Below, one piece after another: positions 49,748-60,944 of a stretch of DNA of 64,000 bases. The DNA is from Scalesia atractyloides. Lineage: Eukaryota; Streptophyta; Magnoliopsida; Asterales; Asteraceae. The stretch lies in NCBI GenBank assembly GCA_947069175.1, contig CAMTDV010000022.1, positions 39,599,027-39,663,026 on the forward strand. Reading direction: 5' to 3'. A program made the position numbers and the translations under genes. The first letter of the stretch is position 1; each line of letters begins with the position of its first letter. The notes beneath the pieces are model-generated. The model was not told where the DNA came from. It saw nothing but the letters and a program-made list of their open reading frames with translations, and ran no database searches.

Positions 49748-50359
49748 GTATCCCTGCTTTTTAGAAATTTCGTCCCGAAATTTAAATAATGATATATTTT
49801 GACTAAAAGGATGGTGATGTTTTGTTTGACAGTTGTATGCTCAGAAAAATGAGGGTTTAAGTTTTTGTTCGAAGCGGTAACGTTCCTTGTAAGGGTTAAG
49901 TACCCTATTCAGGAATCGCTTTTTGTTGCCTACTGTATAAGTATTGATAAGCAGAAATGATTCGCTAAAAATGATATCATGCATAAGAATTTAGATACGT
50001 TTGGGAAAGTATGGTTATATCCTAAGGCAAAACTTCTAATACTACAACCTATATGGAACATAAATAAAAACACAACAACTGATATTTGAACATAAGTAAA
50101 CACAACAGCTAATATTCAAACATGAATAAACACATCAGCAAATATTTGAACATGAATAAACACATCAGCAAATATTTGAACATGAATAAACACAACAGCA
50201 AATATTTGAATCCACATTCTGATAGCATATATGTTTGAATGATGGAAGTTCCTCTCTCGATTGTTATGATGGAGAGGTTAGTTTATGTAGAAATGGATCA
50301 CAATCCAATCTCTTTAAATAACATGATGATATAAATGTAACACAAATTCCAACCAAGGC

Positions 50360-51625
50360 AATACTAAAACCTACATGGAACTTCTCATAACCGCCTGATA
50401 ATGCCTCTGATCCTTTGGTAAGAATACTTATATATAGGAAGTACCAGCGGCGTATCCACCATATTCTTGCCAAATTTTCATTAGTTTTATCCACAAGTTA
50501 TGATTGGTTACCAAGAAACTAATAAATCCTACATAGAACTTCTCATAACCATCCGATAATGCCTCTGATCCTTTGACAAGAATACTTATATATAGGAAGT
50601 ACCAGCGGCGTATCCACCATATTCTTGTCAAATTTTCATTGGTTTTATCAGTGAATTATGATTAGTCCTATAACTCTACAACCAATACAACAAACATAAA
50701 ATACTGAAATGAAATATATCTGTGCGATCAAGGCTCAATCGAACGGAGCCGATCGTATTGCATGTACTGAAAATTAAATGGATGTGCGCTCAAGGCTCAA
50801 TCAAACGGAGCCGAACGTATTGAATGTACTGAAATTGAAATTGTGTGCTCAAGGCTCAATCAAACGGAGCCGAGCGTATTGCATGTACTGAAAATGAATA
50901 ACTTAACCACACAAACAGCCTATGCATGGAACCTCTCATAACCGCCTGATAATGCCTCCGATCATTTGACAAGAATACTTATATATAGGAAGTACCATCG
51001 GCGTATCCACCATATCCTTGTCAAATTTTCATTAACTTTATCCGCAAGTTATGGTTAGTTCGATGCGACTCTACAACAAACACCACAACCACAAGATACT
51101 GATAATGAAATTGTCTGTGCGCTCAAGGCTCAATCAAACGAAGCCGAACGTATTGAATGGAATTGTATGTGCGCTCAAGGCTCAATCAAACGGAGCCGAA
51201 CGTATTGAATGTACTGAAATTGAACAACTTAATCTAAACAACCATCACACAAACAGCCTATGCATGGAACCTCTCATAATCGCCTGATAATGCCTCCGAT
51301 CATTTGACAAGAATACTTATATATAGGAAGTACCATCGGCGTATCCACCATATCCTTGTCAAATTTTCATTGACTTTATCCGCAAATTATGGTTGGTTCG
51401 ATGCGACTCTACTACCAACACCACAACCACAAGATACTGATAATGAAATTGTATGTGCGCTCAAGGCTCAATCAAACGGAGCCGAACGTATTGCATGAAC
51501 TGGAAATGTAAATTGAAATGTGCGCTCAAGGCTCAATCAAACGGAGCCAAGCGTATTGCATGTATTGAAATGTAAAATGAAATAACCGATCAAGGCTCAA
51601 ACAAACGGAGCCGATCGTGCGGGCA
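50360..51625 (-). repeat. Interspersed tandem repeats 3' of gag
   Basis: Two repeat types alternate. Type A (about 110-165 bases; CCTGATAATGCCTC, ATATATAGGAAGTACCA) occurs near 50363, 50525, 50927 and 51258. Type B (about 35 bases; CAAGGCTCAATCAAACGGAG) occurs eight or more times between 50725 and 51620. Type B has an inner dyad GGCTC/GAGCC and outer pairs that vary. This stretch occupies the place where pol would be. Confidence 0.8.
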
Positions 51626-51783
51626 CGCCCTGATCAACCGTATAATAAAATGGGGATCAAACTCAACCTCGATGGATGGGGAGCTGCGGCCTCGGCAAAA
51701 GCATATACTGAAAACAATATATAATATATAATATACCATAATTACTCTAACAGTCTACACATGTGATAAAGAAAAACATAAAA

Positions 51784-52269
51784 CTAAACGATAGAAGTTG
51801 ATTCTGGATCTTCAGCGAAGAGGACTAGCTGAGTATCTTCGTTTGGGCCGTCATTATCTTCGACAGGATTGGCGTTGATATTGAAGACTCTTCCTCTTGC
51901 TGGTGGCATAGTGTTTGGGTTTTCTTGGTTTACTTGGTTAACTGGGTTTGATTGGGCTTGAGTGTTGATAACGTTAACCAATTGGGGGCATGTGTTTCTA
52001 AAGTGGGTAGGGTCGCCACAATTGAAACAAGCTCGAGCATATGGGAACATGGGGTATTGGGGTTGGTGATAAGTTTGGGCCATGTTCTGAGTAGGGGAAA
52101 AGGTTTGGTCTTGAAAGGTGCGACAAACATTGCTCAAATGACCATAGCGTCCACAAGTTGCACATAGACGACAAGGTAGGGTATGGGGATGGTGATAAAA
52201 ACAGTTGTTGCATCGAGGGTGAGGTCCAAGATATGGTTTCTTATCTGGGTAAGCTGAGTTGGGTGCCAC
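51784..52269 (-). pseudogene. Gag C-terminal zinc-knuckle region, shifted frame
   Basis: This is the nucleocapsid part of gag, which binds element RNA. It has two full CX2CX4HX4C knuckles (CATCGRYGHLSNVC at residues 36-49 and CFNCGDPTHFRNTC at 81-94) after a partial Cys/His cluster (residues 20-33), then a Pro/Asn-rich tail ending at a stop where protease would otherwise begin. The first residue is a GTG codon, so it is not an independent gene. It continues gag from the upstream ORF after a one-base frame change at the A/T run 52336-52339. Confidence 0.85.
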
Positions 52270-53167
52270 TTGGGTGATTGGGATAGCTCGGATGGGTATA
52301 GCGTGTAAAACTGGTTGATTTCGTTGGGTCGCAGGAAAAGTCCCCGACTCTTCTTCTCTTAGGATTAGGTTGAGAAGGGGATTCAGTTTGAGTGGAGTCG
52401 GAGGTTTCAGTCGATTCTTTATCCTTCTTCTTCTCCTTCTTGAAGTCTTTGTTTCGGATTCGGTTCTCGGTGAGCTCTGTTGCTAGCTCCATTGCTGCTT
52501 CCAAAGTTGCAGGCTTGGTACTTATCACAGGGTCTTGAATCTTTGACGGAAGACCACGAATGTAGTGCTCGATCAAACGGTAGAGGGGAGTGAACATGTT
52601 GGGAACCATTTGATGTAACTCGAGGAATCTTTTGTTGTAGGTGATGTGGTCTCCTTCCACTTGCTTCAATGAGTAAAATTCATCCTCTAACTTCTTGATT
52701 TCGCTCCTTGGGCAAAATCGTCTGGTCATGATTTCCTTCAATTCGTTCCAAGTTAAGGACATAGCATCTTCCACACCTCGTTTGGCCTTCTCTGTGTTCC
52801 ACCAAGTAAGTGCTACCCCATATAATCGACCGGTAGCATATCGCACTTTGCGATCGTCAGGGCAATCGCAATTTAGAAATGTGTTCTCCATTTCTTCAAA
52901 CCAATGGAGGAGAGCGGTGACGCCTTCAGTCCCTTTGTATTTCGGAGGGTCACATGATTTGAAGTGCTTGTAGGTGCATTTAGTGATATTTGGGGGAGAG
53001 TTGATAATGTTTTGGTTTGCTTGATTGACAGGATTAACGGTAAGTGCTTGCTGAACTTGGATTACAATATTGGGTATTACGGCAGCCATTTGTTGAGCGA
53101 TTAAGGTAGCCATGCGTTCGCGGGCTTTTCTTGCTCTCGTCTTCCTACGGGCGAGGTTAGAAGACAT
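52241..53167 (-). CDS. gag: Gag capsid-like protein of the TR-GAG element
   Basis: A 308-residue retrotransposon gag protein; in this family it packages element RNA into cytoplasmic particles. The ATG at 53167 opens a basic N-terminus (ARRKTRARKARER). The gag core runs about residues 68-235, with CDPPKYKGTEGV, HWFEEMENTF, ATGRLYGVALTWWN, TWNELKEIM and FCPRSEIKKLEDEF, followed by a Lys/Glu-rich and Ser/Thr-rich linker. A likely single-base insertion in the four-base A/T run at 52336-52339 moves it out of the zinc-knuckle frame, so the last 30 or so residues are probably non-native. Without knuckles this copy may be defective, unless ribosomes shift there. Confidence 0.88.
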   Translation of the reverse strand: MSSNLARRKTRARKARERMATLIAQQMAAVIPNIVIQVQQALTVNPVNQANQNIINSPPNITKCTYKHFKSCDPPKYKGTEGVTALLHWFEEMENTFLNCDCPDDRKVRYATGRLYGVALTWWNTEKAKRGVEDAMSLTWNELKEIMTRRFCPRSEIKKLEDEFYSLKQVEGDHITYNKRFLELHQMVPNMFTPLYRLIEHYIRGLPSKIQDPVISTKPATLEAAMELATELTENRIRNKDFKKEKKKDKESTETSDSTQTESPSQPNPKRRRVGDFSCDPTKSTSFTRYTHPSYPNHPSGTQLSLPR

Positions 53168-53966
53168 CTACAAGGAATACATGACAAGAGTATGAGTTGG
53201 GTGCTTTTGGGTTCATGGGTCGCATTAGGAATGAACATTCATAAAATAATTATAGATAAATAAATTACTACATCCATTGGATGTCTTGGGTTTTGCTCGC
53301 TGTTAGGCCCTTCATGCCGCCATACTTTACCTGTGTAATCATGTGGGCCCCCATGAATACCGGTTTTTCATATGGTTCGCACGGTTTCTGCCAGGTTGCA
53401 TACACAAAAACCCGGAGAAAATCGAGAAATATGTATACAACGTGTGATATTCGGAATGTGTCCAGGTGTAGGCACGGTGACACCTCAAAGTAGGGTTAGT
53501 TCGAACGACGTTTGGTGTGGCATGCGTTGGCCTAATAGGTCCTTCGTACTCTCATCGTTGGTCCCCAGGTAGGCAAACTGGTCCGTTATATTGGATTTAT
53601 ACGAATGCCAGCCTAGACAGGACGTTCCGACTACCGGTACTTGTACCCTTCCAGTTACTACATGCCCGTCGCTGAACTTACTTTGATGAGATTTGAAAAT
53701 TGCACAAAATCTTTGGATAATGAGAGTATGAAAATAAATTGAATACATGAACATCGATCTATGTATAATGAATATGTATATATGTATGATGAATATGTAT
53801 ATAAGCATGTATGTTTGACTGAAATGTAAACAAATATGAAACAAATAAATATCACAAGTTTGTATGTAACCACCTAATCAATTAAAATTTAGGCAGACTA
53901 TAGTATAGGCTCTAAGGGTCTAATAACCTATCCTATATCCCTATAGTCATGGCTCTGATACCAATC
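53168..53966 (-). other. 5' untranslated region and primer site of the gag-only element
   Basis: This holds no ORF I would support. The primer binding site (complement of 53950-53963, three bases from the LTR) marks the start of the internal region on the minus strand. Confidence 0.7.
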
Positions 53967-56595
53967 TGTCACACCCCGACCCGCAGCGGATAAGGTGATC
54001 GGGGCATGATTGGGTTATCATCAAAGCTCATGACATTTATTATGCGTTTCATATTCTTTAATACAAATTAAATTGAAATTTACAATAAAGGTTACAACTG
54101 TTCTAACTAACAATCTAAACTTCTTTGTTCTCTTCTAAGGCATATCCTATGTTTTCCTTGCTTCAACCTGTTCACCTGTATCATGTGTAAAAAGGTTTTT
54201 GGATCAACATAATGTTGGCGAGTGAATCCTATGGAAAACATTTGAACGAATATATTTAAATTGATTATGAAATATGTGCACAACCAAACATGAGTAAAGA
54301 TAGATGTAAACTTGATCAACAATCATAAGATATTAACTGAAACACACATGAACAATAATGGAACATTTAGAGGCACGCGATGCTCAACTCGTCTCTCACG
54401 AGGAACTGAGGGGGCCTAATGAATGAATTGCATAACCATGATAATATGAATGACACAACTACAAACAATACAAACTCAATGATATACACATAAACAATAA
54501 TGAATTTGATTTGTAGCACGCGTTGTTCAACTCGTCTTCCACGAGGAACTGATGGGCTTAATGTATGAGTTTCATATAATATGACAAAAGGAAATAAGTA
54601 AATCACAACAATAAAAACAATCTAAGTTTAAGTCATGATGTGGTATGGCACGAGTTTAAATAAATAAATTGATTATTTTCATAACACATGACACACCCCA
54701 AAACGTGTAATTTAAAAGGGGGAGTTGTAAGATTCACTCACAGTGGGTGCGCTCGGTTGATGACGTTGAATGTACGCGAAGTGGTTTTAACCACGAGTGA
54801 GATTAACCTAGATAAATCGCATTATGGTTTGGTAAGTAAACGGATTTTATTCATCTATTTTAGTAGGATTGTTGGGTGTATTTTTGTGAGTTTGAGGCTA
54901 TTTTCTAACCTTAAAAATGTTATTTTTAAGTATTTTTAATTGATTTTTAATTAAAATAATTAAATAAAAAAAATAATAAAAAAATTGATTTTTTTTTCTG
55001 ACCATTGACTATTTGACTGACCGTTGACCGGTTCAATTCGGAATACAAGTGCGCTGGGTGAGGCTCGAACCCGAGACCTCCCGTACGCGTGCACGCAGCT
55101 CTACCAACTGAGCTACGTGTCTAACCCGTTATATATCTGATTTTAATTATATATATATATTAATTAGTTTAAACCGAAAATCATTTTATTTTAAAAACAG
55201 TTTAAATCATTTCGGCGGTGCGCTCCACAGGTCTCGAACCCGGGACCTGTGGTTTAATCTAACACACAGTCCACCGCTGGACTGTGTGTTTAACATGTTA
55301 TATAATTCGATTTTTATTATACTTAAATACAAATTAGATATTTCCTTTTCTGCCTTATTTAAAAGAAGAGATAATTGTCCGAGTCGGTGCAGAAGACCGG
55401 ACTCGAACTCGTGACCAGTGATATAAACAAACACACAGTCCACCGCTGGACTGTGTGTCTAACTTGGTTATTATTCCGATTATTAATATACTTAACATAT
55501 AACTGTGGCGACCCGGTTCGGTTTTAAAAAAAAATGATTTTTATTAAGGCAGCGTGTGAAACGGGATTCGAACTCGAGACCTTTGAATGTTTAACGTGCA
55601 CACAGTCCACCGCTGGACTGTGTGTCTAACCTGATTAGTTTCTTGATTTATTTTATACTTATATGTTACGGAAGTACATCGTCTTCTTCAATCAAGATAG
55701 AACCAGAGATAAAGTCTGACTGTTTCGAGTTTTATTCAAGTTCCTTAGCGTCTTACAGTTCATTAAGGTGAGATAAATGTGAAAAGGAAAAGAAATTGGG
55801 TTGAGAAGTATACCGACTGGACCCTCTGTTTTCCGGCAGAACTCCGGCGACAGCAATCAACTCCGGCGTCACGTGTCTTGCAGCAGCAAGTCTCCGGAAA
55901 ACTTGGAAAAAGTATGGGTATCTCGGTATAAGCTTCAGGGGCTCAGTGAGGTTCAGAAATAAGGAAATCGGTTTTCCGGCGACGAACAGAAAAGTTCCGG
56001 CGAGTGGAATTACGCCGAGGAAAAGTGTGGTTTTGAGCGAAAAGGTTTACAATGGGTTTAGGGTGAATTTATAGGAGAAAACGTCGAAGCACTTGGTCTG
56101 ATTCCCGACTGGGTTCATTGATTTAAATTTTCCGGCGGTTATAATTTTGGTCGCGGACTTCAAACATCGGTTATAACCGATGTCCTAATAATAACTTACG
56201 TTATAACTGAAAATGGTGATAAAAACTCGCGAGATTTCCGGGATTCCGACGACTGAACTAAAGGGTCGCCGATTTTGAATTCGTAATGTCATTATATCAA
56301 TTAAAAGATTCTATTATTTACCAAACAGAACAAGTGGCGCAGTGGTTTGTGTGTGTGTGTTAAGACATGTATCCGGACCGCTCTTTGACCCGGGTTCGAA
56401 ACCCGGCAGAAGTATTATATTTTTATTTTGCGATTTTTGACAGTTTTTCAAAAACTAATTATATATTCTTGTATAATAATTGATTTCGTATCGTTTAAAA
56501 TCATTTCGGGCATTTAATTCGCAATGAAAATTTTGACTGACTATTCGGTTGATAAACGAGCGGGTTTGGTAAATCCGTTTTTGACGGATGTTACA
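53967..56595 (-). repeat. 5' LTR of the gag-only element
   Basis: 2,629 bp, same ends and modules as the left LTR. It differs by scattered substitutions such as GGACCTGTGT against GGACTGTGT near 55615 and GGCGGAG against GGTTGAG near 55800. Confidence 0.92.
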
Positions 56596-58085
56596 TTAAT
56601 GATTCATTTGACTATGATGCTTTTCTAAATGATGATGCTAATCAAGCAGATTCTCAAAGTAAGGGGGAGACAAAAGATTCTATGCACGAAGAAGAGCATA
56701 TAAGAATCTTCAGAGACGTTACTCCTATAACGACTGTTCCTGTTATGCAACAAAGAATGATTAATATGGAGCACAGTGTTGAAGAAGGTGAGTTTGTACA
56801 CAATTACACGAAAGAAGACATCGCTCAGATGTTAGGTATTGATGAGAGTTCGTTTGAATTTGATTTTGAAGAAGAACTGAATAACATAAGCATTGCGAAG
56901 CCTAATGATTACGTGTATAGATATGTGGAGGATGCTAATAATTACGATAATGTTGTTGTGGAGGATGATTCTGACGATGAGACTGTAAAATATTTTGGTG
57001 ATGGAACAGATGACTTCCCAACATTCTAAGAAATGTTTAGCGAAGCTACTGATGATTTGTTAAAAAGAAAGGTGGAAGAAACGGTGAAAGATGGTAATCT
57101 GCTAAGACGTCTTACTAAAGAAGAAATTCTTGAAGCTAAGAAGACGTGGTTCAAAGAGTTGCCGAAAGAAAGAAAATTCTGACGACCGTTAGCGTTCTTT
57201 ACACGAGATCAAGACAAGTCATTATGGGATATCTTAAGTTGGGGTTGGCTACTAGAGTTGAATGTTTATGATGTTAAAAGAGAGTTTGGAGTTCAATACT
57301 TCTGAACTTATGTGATATTCAAACATTGCCTTAGTGGGATGTTGAAGAGCTATGCCAGATGAAATGCATCAATTATCAGATGAAGTGGAATGATAAGAGG
57401 TTATGGAAGTTGATCAGAATTGAAGCTGCACATGGTTTTCTAAACTAGAAGCCACACATTCCTAAGAATATTATAAAGATCGATCCAGTCACAAAAGAGA
57501 AAGATGTTACTTTAATTGTGAAACGACCACACACGATGAAGAATATGTCGTTAATGAAGATTGAACAAGATTTCAGTGAATTCTTCAAGTGGTGGCAGTA
57601 TGATATTGAGAATATGGAAGCAGTGATCGTATTGAAAGTTGAACGTTTGTGGAGAACTATCAGGATTCTAGATCCAATGTGGTTGGTTAACTATTCAGGG
57701 AAGGATATTGAAGGCCAATTCTATAACAAGATCTGTTATGAAGTGAAGGAAAAAGTTCAAGCGATGCAATACTAGGGTGTAATCAATGTTTGCTACGCAC
57801 ATGGTGTTAATTCAGGCAAGATGTGGAAGTCGAAATGGCATGAATTAGAAGGTAAAGAGTTTAGGAAGCAGATGAGAAAAGAAGAACAAATTGAAGAAAA
57901 GATAAAGAAAACTTCAATCAAAAGATTTCAACTTATGAGGTGGGCTCCGACAACAGATCAAACGCCTATTCCAAGTAAAGAACGTCGAAAGCCGAGTAAG
58001 AACTTCTTTGAAAGATAAAGTTAATGTTATAACGTATTGAAGACTGAATACTGATCAAGACTATGGCAATATCCAAGGGGGAGTT

Positions 58086-58486
58086 TGTTAATACAGTATG
58101 TCTATCGCTTACGTCTTTAAGTCATGTCTGTGTCTATAACAGGGCTTATGTTAGATTTGAAATTTTATGTTTCACTTCGTACGAAGGTAGCTTAGTAGTC
58201 AACTTCGTACGAAGTTGATTCACTTCGTACGAAGGTAACTACTTCGTATGAAGTTAACAATCTCAGTTTGCACGAGGTTAATCGTCTATATAGTGTCATG
58301 TGTTCATAATTTTCTTAGTTTTGGAGTTCCCGGAAGGGAAATGCTCCAATTTCTCCAGCTTGTAAAGATGTATACTCTTTCAGTATGAATGAATAATTCG
58401 ACTTCTACTTCTACTCCGTTCTTAATAACATTTTAGTTCTTTTCTACCTAAACTTCCGTCTTATCCCGTCGGTTCCAGGACTATCA
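58086..58486 (+). repeat. Duplicated Sirevirus 3' LTR
   Basis: It starts TGTTAATACAGTATG after CCAAGGGGGAGTT and ends CCAGGACTATCA, 401 bp. It has one more palindromic unit (about 58217-58253) than the copy at 42028 and lacks CTACCGAATT near 58433. Confidence 0.9.
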
Positions 58487-58825
58487 AGTCCCATACCTGG
58501 CAATGGTCTCATTCCATAACAATCGACCCTCCTTAAGGGCCAACGTTGTCGTTGGTCACGACCATGTTGGTCACACCTGACTTTTTCCAGGCCACCACTC
58601 TGAGCCTCATTGGTCACGACCATATTGGTCACGGTTGGTTCTCGCCAGGCCACCACTCCGAGTTCTGGCTCTGATACCAATGTACATACCAAACGAGAGA
58701 ACTCAACCCAAAAGACTAGTCTGGTGGGTGAGGGAGCCCATTTGGTATATAAACCCCATATTAGTTGCCTATACAACCAATGTGGGACAGGTCTCATACC
58801 CTTGTAATGGTTTCAGTCCATAACA
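58487..58825 (-). mobile_element. Duplicated TRIM remainder
   Basis: It holds the end of the left LTR (to about 58521), the repeat-bearing interior, the primer-site complement CTCTGATACCA, and the right LTR (58681-58825). The CTTTT target-duplication base run follows. It matches 42418-42755. Confidence 0.88.
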
Positions 58826-60555
58826 CTTTTTCAACCAGCCAATAACCCTCTCCTAACATACCCAAGCCATTTTTGTTTTTCCTCGTCTCCGCCCCAAAAA
58901 GAGATCCTACGAAGTTCCTCTAGAGCGTCTAAGACGCACTTTGTAGCTCTATACAATGAAAAATAATATAATGGAAAAATATCCAAAACAGATTTTATAC
59001 GAGTTGCTCCACCCCCCACCAGTAAAGTTTTGGACTTCCATTTCGACAATCTACCTTTAATACAATCAATTACGCCTTTCTAATGCCTAGCTTGATTCAT
59101 TTTTGCCCCAATCAAAAGACCAAGATATTTGCATGGGAATTTTCCAATGTTATAATTAATTTCGTTCATCATATTTGTTACCATAGATTCCTCTATCCCG
59201 ATCTCGAACAAGTGAGATTTTTATGACCCAACTTCAGCCCGGAAATGAGATAAAAGCACATCATGAGCCTAATTATATTCCTTACATTGTTCTCACCCCA
59301 TTCCCCATGAACATGACATCATCCGCCTACATCAAATGAGTTAAATTAGGCCCATCATTCGGTAATTTAATCCCTTTAATAAAACCAATTGTAGCCGCCT
59401 TTTCCATAAACACGGTTAAAGCTCGCTATAATAAAAATAAAGATTCCATCGCTATAATAAAAATAAACGGGGATAGTGAATCACCTTAATGGACCCTCCG
59501 ATAACATTGGAATTCGAGGGTAGGAGACCCGTTTATTAGTACCGATGCCCTAGATGATACAAGAATACCACACACCCACTTTCTCCTAACTATGGAAAGC
59601 ACAAATTTGATAAAATGGAGTCGATAGTTTTATCGTGTCATAGGCTTTTTCAATGTCAATCTTGAGCATGAATGCTTGTTTATTTACTTTTTTGTCCCAT
59701 GAGATCATTTCATTGATAATTAATGGTCTATCAAGTATGTTTCTATTTGCTAGGAACCCAAATTGACTCTCGAAGACCACCGACCCCACCATTGTGATAA
59801 TTCTAGTTGCGAGAGTCTTTGATTTATATTACCTTAGATATATATCCTATAAGGTTAATTGGGAGATAATCATTAAAGGAAATAGGATCCGTAGCTTTCT
59901 TTTGGTATTAGAGCCAAAAAATATGACCCGCATCCTCTACAAATCTCCCCATCCGGGTGGACCTTTTACATGAATTTTTGGAAGACAACTTTAAGCAACT
60001 CCAAAAAGTGTTTAAGAAACCCAAAATGAAAACCATCTAGGCTCGGTGCTTTATTGCTATCACAATCCTAAACCGCGTCTTTAATCTCTTTTAATGAGAA
60101 CGATACCACCAAGCCATTCGCTTCACCACTTGATAATTGCTTCAAATTTGGACACGAGAAAGTAGGTCTTTGTGCCACCGGTTTCCTAAATTTGAAAGCA
60201 AAGAATTTACGAGCTTCATGTTTTATCTATGTAGGATCCGTCACCCATACACCATTTATGATCACCCGATAACCTCTTGTCCAAATTAGTTTGATTAATT
60301 AACCCATGAGAAAAGGCCAAGTTCTCATCTCTTTCCATCGCCCACTTCACCCTTGATTTTTGTTTTAAATCGCTCGCTTTGATTTCTTTTAATTCCCCAT
60401 ATACTGTTTGTTTTCCACCCAATCCAACTTTTCTGCCTCAGTCAAAAGTCTTTCCTCGATAATTAAATCTAAGGCATTATTTTTTATTCCAATATCTTAA
60501 CTCTTCATTCTCCTTATCTTTTTCAGACGCCAACCAATTTTTTATAAAGAAATTC
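58826..60555 (-). pseudogene. Duplicated LINE 5' part
   Basis: It matches 42761-44490, with the same RT motifs (QFGFLANRNILDRPLIINEM at about 59690-59765; LKIDIEKAYDTIK). It retains a slightly better linker frame (60216-60422, ending in MERDENLAFSHGLINQ type sequence). Still broken by stops. Confidence 0.87.
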
Positions 60556-60594
60556 CTGTATATATATATAGAGAGAGAGAGAGAAAGTGTAAAG

Positions 60595-60804
60595 TACAAT
60601 ATTGCTTAACGTACGAGCGTACGCTGTGAAATTACGCACGTTGTAAAACTCAAACCCTGATCCCGCATGTTATACTTATGTAATGAAGCATGTTATAATT
60701 ATGTAATGAAGCATGTTATGGTTTTCAACATGCGTGATTAGGGTTTTGAGTTTTACAACGTGCGTAATTTCACAGCGTACGCTCGTACGGTATATAATAT
60801 TGTA
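60595..60804. mobile_element. Duplicated fold-back MITE
   Basis: Same 210-bp length and inverted repeats as 44527-44736. Its stem ACGTACGAGCGTACGCTG pairs more perfectly with its right arm than in the first copy. Confidence 0.8.
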
Positions 60805-60815
60805 CATTAACCGAC

Positions 60816-60851
<36 letters not shown>

Positions 60852-60944
60852 TCGCAATTAAACATCATACTCAAGTAGATGAAAAAAAAAGCTTCCATCA
60901 CTTCTAATATTAAGTCCAATTTGTATGTTAACCCATATGTATTT

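Larger units (their letters stand above)
47119..56595 (-). mobile_element. Gag-only LTR retrotransposon (TR-GAG type)
   Basis: LTRs 47119-49747 and 53967-56595 are both 2,629 bp with TG..CA ends, bounded by target duplication TTAAT (47114-47118 and 56596-56600). On the minus strand a primer site (complement of TGGCTCTGATACCA, 53950-53963) follows the 5' LTR on the right, and the purine tract AAAAGCAGGGATAC precedes the 3' LTR. The 4.2-kb interior encodes gag and nothing resembling protease, RT or integrase, which is the definition of TR-GAG elements. About 25 differences between LTRs by eye suggest a fairly recent insertion. A TTTCGGGACGAAATTT motif near the purine tract suggests a gypsy chromovirus relative as partner. 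Confidence 0.9.
46648..58018 (+). pseudogene. Duplicated envelope-like fragment, split by the gag-only element
   Basis: 46648-47118 and 56601-58018 match 40077-41960. The stops are mostly shared with the first copy (for example after SDDETVKYFGDGTDDFPTF), but differ at some sites: the stop near 40863 is a Tyr codon here, and a new stop lies near 57773. It ends in the same NFFER C-terminus at 58018. Confidence 0.85.
46356..60944 (+). repeat. Direct duplication of 39790-44890, interrupted by a gag-only element
   Basis: The same order recurs: the end of the inverted solo LTR (46356-46647), envelope-like coiled coil and C-domain, Sirevirus 3' LTR, TRIM right half, LINE 5' part, and MITE. Junctions between elements are identical in both copies, so a segment was duplicated after nesting. 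The copy without the 9.5-kb insertion is about 5.1 kb, like its partner. Left breakpoint: CATTTAGGGCATTA (39791 and 46357). Right: TGTATTT (to about 44890 and 60944). Confidence 0.88.
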
